64,000 bases of DNA from assembly GCA_030704615.1 (NCBI GenBank), contig CM060732.1:74383053-74447052 (forward strand), in the 5' to 3' direction. The stretch is from Takakia lepidozioides (taxonomy: Eukaryota > Streptophyta > Takakiopsida > Takakiales > Takakiaceae). Position numbers and translations under genes: made by a program. How positions within the stretch are numbered: the stretch's first letter is position 1; the number at the start of each line of letters is the position of its first letter. Shown here in pieces: positions 57,067 to 64,000 of the stretch. Under the pieces are notes generated by a model, which searched no databases, had not been told where the DNA came from, and saw nothing but the letters and a program-made list of their open reading frames with translations.

Positions 57067-58596
57067 ATGAGGATGGGTAGAAATTCATGCAGCTGTTGCA
57101 GCGGCACAGTTGATAAAATCAGGCACCTCAACCATGACCACAGTTCTGAAAGGGAGGGAGTCCACAATGCCTCTTCTAGCAGCGGCAGCAGCGCAATTGA
57201 TAGGGACTTGCAGAACTGTTTTCTTATGTTTGATCATGTGAAACGAGTGAAGGATTGGACGACAATGGCTTGTCATGTCTACGATCCAGTGTACCAACGA
57301 GTTATGACAATTGCAGTTTGTGACATGCAATCCGAGGATACGGAATCCCAGAAGCTCATGTGGAATTCCATGATACGTGTCATGGGCTGCCATGGGCTGC
57401 CATCTCCAAATTTCGCAGGTTTCATGGCGGATAGTGCTCAAGCAAAATTTCAATGCTATTCGTATTGTCTTCGGATCGAGCGACCCAAAAGTGCCAATGC
57501 GAGAAAGAGAGCGTACATGTCTATTCCATTGGACACAATCTCTGGAAAAACATACAAAGTCGGACATCAAACCAGAGATGCAGACTCAGCACCGTAAATT
57601 GTGCAAAGAGTACAAAGATGCTAGAACAATGAAGGAGGCAGACACTTTGTTCCAGACAATTCATGCCTGGTGCAACCTCCAACACGACGGCAAGCTCTAG
57701 CATCGAACAGTGCCACTGAAATGGTGCAGGAGAGAAACAACCCCCTTGATGTGTTTGAGTCCGCATGCCCCGACCACGTTTGGCACATAGAACGCACAAG
57801 TGCAGGGTCTCGTGTGAAATGTACAGCGATCAGGGCAACTAATTTCGAGAACTGCACTTCATCTATATCCAGAGGTGGTGCCCGAACTCCTGCTCCGACT
57901 TTCACGGGTTTGATGCGTCCATACGGTCAACCAGAAGCCAAGAACCACAAGTTCTGGTTCTGCGCAGATGATTGTGCCAGATGTGTGCATGGAACTGTGC
58001 GTCCTTCCATAGTGATGAAGTCATCTCCTCCAACCGTTTGGCCCGTGAAGGTGGGAACACATCTCAGATTTCAGGAGATTGAAATGCTGGAGGAGGCAGG
58101 CTTTTCCCTTGCGAGACAACCCCAACTCCATGCATGTGCTACTACTTCTGCGTCCTCCCGGGTCCCCCTGGCAAATCCTGACTTGTGGCCAACCACACGA
58201 GATGGAAAGCTCGTTCGGCGTTTCCCTCCAACCGCTGAACACTTTGACAAAGTGGAGTCCGCGAGAATGCTCCAAGCTCGTGTTGGAAGCACCACGGAAA
58301 TGCCCGATCCAGGATATGGTCGGGTATTCATAATCATCACTTCCACATCTGCTGTTCATGACAGGACCTACGACATCACGGTTTCCAATTTCCCCAATTG
58401 CACATGTCCTGATTTTGTGAATATGCTATCAACCAGTTTGGGCAAGAGAGGTAAATTCATACCCTGCAAACATTTGTATTTCATATTTTTGAAGAGGATG
58501 GTTTGCGATCCCAAACGTGACAACTTCATTCACCAGGCCACTATGAGTTTCAACGAGGTCGATACTCTATTGCAGCGGGATACAACACATGGGTAG
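57067..58596 (+). pseudogene. MULE-type transposase with SWIM zinc finger (frameshifted)
   Basis: The core reads MFDHVKRVKDWTTMACHVYD, MTIAVCDMQSEDTESQ and GFMADSAQA in one frame, then shifts near 57,445 to GSSDPKVPM..ERTCLFHWTQSL and EADTLFQTIHAW. A third frame from 57,670 carries the C-terminal part with a SWIM finger (CTCPDF...FIPCKHLYFIF, pattern CxC...CxH). The order catalytic core then SWIM is that of Mutator-like transposases. At least two frame breaks; inactive. Confidence 0.8.
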
Positions 58597-59035
58597 CATC
58601 AACTATGCAATGTGGTATGTGGACGACCATGATTTGAAATGTGTAATTCACATCAATTCGTCGGCGGTGCAATGATATGGCCTCCAACTATACTGAGTGA
58701 GCTCTGAGTGGCAACTTTTAAAAGCACATTTGTCATTGCACCGTTCGAAGTCTACATGTCTTGCTGTCGCTATGCACTACAATCATCTTTTGAAGATGAT
58801 CCTAACTCTCATTGTTATTTGAGGAGGGAGGAAGGTCTTCCCGTGGCAGCCTCTATGGCGCATACTTTGTGAGGATATTTTCTCGTCCTCGTAATTGTAA
58901 AAGTGAAACAAGCATTTGTAATTGCACAATGTTGGATGCTACAATTGTAGGCCTCATGGTAGTCTTGATTCTATTTAGGCAAGATTCCTTGCATTAATTC
59001 CACGGTCATAGGACCATCCTCGGTTATAGGCGGCG
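58597..59035. other. 3' flank of the MULE-like relic
   Basis: No ORF of note. Likely the transposase 3' UTR leading into the palindrome-rich stretch. Confidence 0.4.
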
Positions 59036-59232
59036 CATATTAATGCTGACGTGACAGATGACAGACAGTGCCACGTCATCATTTGCCGCCACATCAGCAT
59101 GCTGACATGACGCTCACGCCACGTCAGCGTGGGTGCAGGCTCACGCCACGTCAGCTGGCGTGAGCGTACGCTCACACCACGTCACTCTTGCGTGAGCGTA
59201 CGCTCGCGCGCTCACGCGCAACGCTCACGCCA
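59036..59232. repeat. CCACGTCAGC / GTGAGCGTACGCTCAC palindrome-rich stretch
   Basis: Dense (C)ACGTCA and TGACGTG motifs and two copies of the GTGAGCGTACGCTC(A/G)C palindrome. It may be the subterminal region of the MULE-like or another DNA element. It ends where the gag fragment begins. Confidence 0.6.
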
Positions 59233-59635
59233 TTGCGTCGTTGCCAGCAAAAACACATTTGCTAAGGTGGGTTGGGCCGCTTGTAGGAGAGTTGCATCCC
59301 GCACCCTTCTCCTCAGCTCCTTGTCCAATATCCCATACCAAAATTGGACTGCCTCAGCTTCTGTAACCCCTTGGGTTACATTTATGAAGCGCCTCATGCG
59401 AGTGAAAGCCTCCCTCAAGTTCTCAGTAAGCTTCCGTTGGAACTCTTGCAAGCTCCTCAACTTCTCTGTCCTCACCCCTTGACAGTTCCTTCTCAACTCT
59501 TCGAAGAACTCCACAATAGGGTTGAAAGCAGGCACCGCCACTGGTGCTGGTGTAGCAGTAGCTTGGGTGGACGTCGTAGTTGCTGTACCACTAGTCCCAC
59601 TACTGCTCGTGGAAGCTGCTGTTGTAGGTAACCAT
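59212..59635 (-). pseudogene. Isolated Ty3 gag (capsid) fragment
   Basis: Minus strand: Ser/Thr/Ala-rich start, then NPIVEFFEELRRNCQGV, ENLREAFTRMRRFINVTQG and EAVQFWYGILDKELRRRV, the pattern of a retrotrans_gag capsid domain. It differs from the gag of either neighbouring Ty3 element. At 59,635 it is fused in frame to integrase sequence (DGEIVLWL) of element 2. Confidence 0.6.
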
Positions 59636-60300
59636 AAAACAATTTCCCCATCCTGGAAAGATTTTTCTTTCCCTTCGGATATTCTTTTTCTTCGTTGTTC
59701 TTGAATTCATGCCATGTTATCTGCAGCGTCTGCCCGAACTTCTTCCAGATGAAATAACTCATGTTCCCTGACTCGTAGAGATTCCTCTAAACCCCATCGT
59801 TCATGAGTTCCGGTTCGTAGTGTGGGTATCATGCATTCAATGGGTAATAGTGCCTTTGCTCCATACACCAGTTGAAATGGTGTATGTTTCGTGGTCACCT
59901 TGTATGATGTTCTGAATGCCCATAGTGTTGTGTTCAATTTGGTGTCCCAATCTGTACGATTGGCATTTACTATCTTGGTTAAGATAGTGCATAATATCTT
60001 GTTGGTAGATTCGGCCTGGCCATTTCCTTGGGGATAGTAAGCAGTGCTCTTGTGATGTACGATCATGAACTCCTCCGTCAAGCATTTTATGGCATCGTTT
60101 ATAAAATGTGATCCTTGATCACTTACAAATTCCAGTGGGCAACCAAATCGTGTGATGATGTTTTCATATAAGAATTTGGCTGTCGACCTGGCAGTGTTGT
60201 CTCTTAGCGCCTTGGCCTCTACCCATTTGGTAGTGTAGTCAGTGGCTGTGAGAATGTATTGGTTCTGTGTGTACCTTGCTGGAGGTTTAATGGGTCCCAC
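59636..60300 (-). pseudogene. Integrase, Ty3 element 2 (truncated)
   Basis: Core motifs FVSDQGSHF and [10 protein letters not shown] are present, then [20 protein letters not shown] and a stop after ADAADNMA (59,707). The continuing sequence ends at DGEIVLWL, where foreign gag sequence starts, so the C-terminal barrel is cut. Confidence 0.85.
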
Positions 60301-60659
60301 GAAGTCTAGTCCCCAGCGTTGAAATGGTTATGTTGGTAGTATTGGGTGAATAGTACCCTTCCCAATTCGTTCTACTAGCCCATCCTCTGGCAAACATCAC
60401 ACTGTTGACAGAGTTCATAAGTGTCTCCAAATACAGTAGGCCACCAGTAACCTACTAATAATATCTTCTTTGCTGTCAGGTCAGAACTGAAGTGTCCTCC
60501 TGCAATTTCTTTGTGTAGCTCTTGCATCACTGTTTTGGCTTGTTCTCAATCACACACCTTCTCATTATGAGAATTCCCTTGATTACTGTGTATGGCTTGC
60601 TTTTAATTGAAAGCTTTCTCCTGTCATCTTTGGTGAAGTCTTCAGGAAATTTTCATGTG

Positions 60660-61079
60660 TTCAGATAGTATTTGATTGGCCATTGCCAATCGTCCGGATC
60701 TTGATCTTGATTCTGAATGTATTCTGATTCTTCCTTGGTAACTGTATAAACTCCAATACTGGCCAATTCTTGATTATTTGGCTCTTTCCGTGGTGCTATA
60801 GTTCTTCTCAGCTGCTGTCAGCAATCTGCTTGCATAATAGATTGGTGAATCTATTGTGCCTGTCACATTTTGGGCCAGAACTGCCCCCAAAGCAATGCCT
60901 GATGCATCACTGTGTACATGAAATGGTAGATCCCATCTTGGATTTATTAGAATTGGTGTTGTTGTGAGTGCCATTTTTAGTGAATCAAATGATTCTTGGC
61001 AAGCTGGAGACCATCGGTATTCGGCATCTTTCTTCAGTAGTCTATAGACTGGTGCCGCTCTGTGAGCATATTTGGCCAT
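60660..61079 (-). pseudogene. RNase H fragment, Ty3 element 2
   Basis: Reads RLLKKDAEYRWSPACQESF, FHVHSDASGIALGAVLAQNV and AEKNYSTTERAK, then jumps to unrelated sequence with a stop. The middle and end of RNase H (the YVDHQAL part) are deleted compared with element 1. Confidence 0.8.
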
Positions 61080-61228
61080 GTACCTTCTGTAATAGCTTGT
61101 CTATCCCAGAAATCTCTTGAGTTTCTTGGGATTTTCTGGTGGTGGTATTTTCTAGATAACATCCACTTTCTTTGGATCCACCAGAATTCCCTGTTGGCAC
61201 ACAATGTGTCCCAACAGTAATCCTAAAT

Positions 61229-61870
61229 TCACACAAAATGTACATTTTCCCGGATGAGACTTACTCCATTGTTTCTGCAGGCGTGTAGGCAAAGTTTTAA
61301 CTGTGCCAAGTGTTTGGATTTCTGTCCGAAGACACTGAAATAATCCAAAAATACCTGCATAAAATCGTTGAGATAATTCTTGAATATCTCAGATACTGCT
61401 CGCTGAAACGTGGCTGGTGCGTTGCAAAGTCCAAATGGCATGACTTCGTAAGCATAGGCTCCCCATTCAGTGATGAATGCGGTCTTTTCTTGGTCTTCTT
61501 CTGCCATCTGCACCTGGTTGTACCTACTGAACACATCCATGAATGAGTACATCTCATGTCCTGCCACTGTGTCCAACACTATTTCTGTGAAAGATAGTGG
61601 AAATGGGTCTTTCTTGGTTCTTGCGTTTAATTTGCAGTAGTCCACACATACTCGTAATTTTCCATTCTCCTTGGGTACTATCACAATGGGTGATAACCAT
61701 TGTGGTGTCTCTACTGGGTATATGAATCCTGCATCCAGTAATTTCTTGATTTCTTCCCAAACTTTAGCTGCATAGTTGGGGTTCATTCTGTAACGGTTCT
61801 GACGAATTGGTTTCGTGTCAACTTCCAATTCAATTCGGTGCTGACAGATGTTGGAAGGTATACCCTTCAA
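61229..61870 (-). pseudogene. Reverse transcriptase, Ty3 element 2 (catalytic Asp lost)
   Basis: RT order as in element 1 (LSPIVIVPKENGKLRVCVDY, YSFMDVFSRYNQVQMAEED, PFGLCNAPATFQRA), but the catalytic motif reads FLDYF where element 1 has FLDDF: the second metal-binding Asp is Tyr (GAT to TAT). This alone would abolish activity. The frame is lost after about 61,229. Confidence 0.88.
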
Positions 61871-61876
61871 ATCTTT

Positions 61877-63866
61877 TTAGTTCCAGGCAAATACATCTTT
61901 GTATTCAATGAATAATGCAGTGGCTTCTTGTAGAAATGATTCTCCGAGACCTGCACTTACTCGTATTATCTGTGGTTCTTCCACTGTTCCCAAATTCACT
62001 TGAATCAATTGAGTTTCTTCCGTTACTGTCCATCCTGCAATCTCCTGTCCGATGGTTACAATCGTGGCAGGTACTTCACTGATTTTAATGTCCTCTTCTC
62101 TTTCTTGATAAAAACGGGCAGGGTGTTGAGGTGTGTCCATAGCTTCTTCCTCAGGATCTTCCGTTCTCGGAGTATTCGGTTCTCCTTGGGTGTTCACCAT
62201 GTGACATCCTACTGTTGTGGTATGTTTGACCACTAATTGCCCAATAGGTTCCAACTGTGGATGTGCTGCATATACTGTGGCTTCTTCTTCATCCGACAGT
62301 CCACTGGACCAATCATACTCTTCCACTATGCAAGGTCATTTCTCTCGTGGAATGGTACCTTGTTGCTTCGTAGTGATAGTGACTTGTTCTGATCCAATTT
62401 TTGATCGTGAGAGTTTGATTTCCCCAATCATGGTGTGATTGGGCTTGTGTTAACCATGGTCAGCCAAGTAGTAGCGAATATCCTTCTGCCACATCTTCCA
62501 TTCTGAGAATGGTTACTGATACTTCGTATACTAGTCCTGCTACTTCCATTGCAAGTTGTCTGATGATACCCAATGGCTGCACTTTTCGTTGATCGGCCAT
62601 TCGTACCGTGAATGGAGCAGGTTCCATGTGCCCCAATCCTAGTGACTTCTTCATCCTGTCTGTCATGATATTCACTCCGGATCCTCCATCGATGAGTACG
62701 TCCGTTACCAGTTTCCGTCCAATACGTACTTGTATTACTGGTATTGCTTCGTCGTAGTCTGGAGTTTGTTGTATAGTTGTGGGTTTAATCGTGTAAACTT
62801 CTGGTGTTGGTCTTTGTTTTGGTGTGGGGATCAATGCCTCAATTGCCCGAAATAAAGTTTTCTTGCAGTGTGGAGCAATTTTTAATAATTGTCCAATGGT
62901 AATTTGGGTCTTGGTTTGGCAGATTACTTCAGCCAATTCTGTTTCCGTGGTTGCGTTCGTGGTCTTCGTCGTTGGTCTGATTTGATTATCTGGAGTTGGC
63001 TCTCTAGAAGGTATATGGGTTCCTTCTTGCATTTGAGCTATGGCTTTGCTTACCTCCTGGTGTAAGCTCTTTTCTTCCTGCCATGCTGAACTTTCTGGAT
63101 ATTGTTTTTGTTCTTCTTCAATCTCCTTATCTGGAGGTTTTTGTTTCTTGGCCTGAGTTCGGGTTACCACAAGGGTATCCACTACAGGAGTTACCACACT
63201 CACGGCTACACTTGGTCCGGCTTCCATATTTCCCAATTCTGCCTCATGCTTGATTCGCAACTGGCATTCGTGTTTCCAGTATCCCTCTTTCTTACAATAG
63301 TGACATCTCGTGATTTGATTGTTTCTGGGTTGATGTTCTCTATCCCGTGGTGGATAGTCATCTCGTGGCCTCTGATAACAATTACCCATATTGTATCGTC
63401 TTGGTCCATCTGATCCTCCCCGTTGGACTTGGACTTGGTGTACCCCCACCTCTCGTGTGTACCCACTCTTCTTGGCCCGTTGATTGTAAATACAATGGCT
63501 GGTATTATGATTGTTCATATGGCAAATATCACAGTATTTGTCTTTCATGTGACATTCTGTTGCCAAGTGTCCTGTAGTCCCGCATTTGTGACACCATGTT
63601 GCCTTTCGTGGCCCTTCATCTTTAAAATTCTTGATAGCCTCTGCTATCTTCTGATCCAAAGTGGTTTTGTCAATCACTTCTTTATTCTTTTGCTTGGGTT
63701 TTTCTTCATCATCAGAGTCTTCTTCTTCCAAGGGATCCTTGGAATCTTTACTTTTGCTCTGATGAAATCCCAATTCCAATTTCTTTGCAGTTCCTACTGC
63801 TTCAGCCAAAGTGTTGTTAGGCATGACGAAGTCCATTGATGAACCATGATTTCTGCAAGTCGTCAC
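61877..63866 (-). pseudogene. Nucleocapsid, protease and linker, Ty3 element 2
   Basis: 62,460-63,866 carries zinc knuckles (CHKCGTTGHLATEC, CDICHMNNHNTSHC, CHYCKKEGYWKHEC) and the protease (VLIDGGSGVNIMTD), and ends in a stop right after SLLLG. The rest, 61,877-62,326, is the protease-RT linker in another frame. The end of the capsid domain is in frame with the knuckles, unlike element 1. In the third knuckle Tyr stands beside the conserved Gly but C, C, H and C are kept. Confidence 0.85.
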
Positions 63867-64000
63867 CTGGTGCTTGAGGTAGCTTCCTGATCAGAGTCTT
63901 CATTCTCTCCAGGTAGTCAACTACCAATTCTTTCTTTTTCTGTCTCAAGTTCTGTAATCCTTTGAAGATTTCAGACGTGGATTTGTTGGATCTATATCGT

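Larger units (their letters stand above)
59636..64000 (-). mobile_element. Ty3/gypsy retrotransposon 2 (runs off right edge)
   Basis: Same family as element 1, in minus-strand order capsid (beyond 63,866), NC-protease, RT, RNase H and integrase. It is broken by several stops and shifts, a deletion in RNase H and truncation in the integrase C-terminus. Neither LTR is in the window. Confidence 0.85.

Overview
The window is nuclear DNA of a land plant. Genes are split by GT-AG introns, several genes belong to plant-specific families, and most of the right two thirds is nested transposable elements. An ACR3-type arsenite transporter is present; this family is known from ferns, lycophytes, mosses and gymnosperms but not flowering plants. 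With the repeat load, this points to a seed-free vascular plant, most likely a fern. That assignment is inference.

Gene island (1-18,000). The N-terminal part of a PPR protein runs off the left edge on the minus strand. A nine-exon PTC7/PBCP-like PP2C phosphatase (2,565-7,666, +) follows, and its exon phases chain exactly. Next come a three-exon ACR3 gene (9,601-11,804, -) with an unusual cysteine-bearing N-terminal extension, a tRNA-Val(AAC) gene (12,382-12,455, -), and S-adenosylmethionine decarboxylase (15,018-16,214, -). The last has the classic plant uORF pair in its leader: a two-codon tiny uORF overlapping by one base an intron-split conserved 49-residue uORF. These are unrelated single genes, not a pathway.

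Repeat sea (18,900-64,000). Three related tRNA-derived SINE copies lie at 8.2, 18.9 and 31.7 kb. A 4.75-kb element with 500-bp terminal direct repeats carries a gag-like ORF and a strong predicted RNA structure at its stop codon. Its terminal double hairpin recurs at the ends of the adjacent repeat-rich block. A LINE reverse-transcriptase ORF is interrupted by a 13-kb hAT-like insertion flanked by CCTTGG on both sides. Inside that insertion are two arrays of a TGCGACCACC/GGTGGTCGCA palindrome, each followed inward by a TATA box and a basic ORF pointing to the centre. Next is a Ptta/En-Spm-like gene split by a 900-bp CACTA-type element with 3-bp AGA target duplication, then the 3' end of a larger CACTA-like element, a copia RT fragment, and two decayed Ty3/gypsy elements on the minus strand. 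The first has extra ORFs on both sides of gag-pol and an inverted piece of RT. A MULE/SWIM transposase relic with an adjoining PPR fragment lies between the two Ty3 elements.

Nearly all element ORFs carry stops, frameshifts or deletions, so most of this DNA is relic. The best candidates for something new are the paired palindromic arrays with inward promoters, the direct-repeat element with its stop-codon RNA structure, and the extended ACR3.
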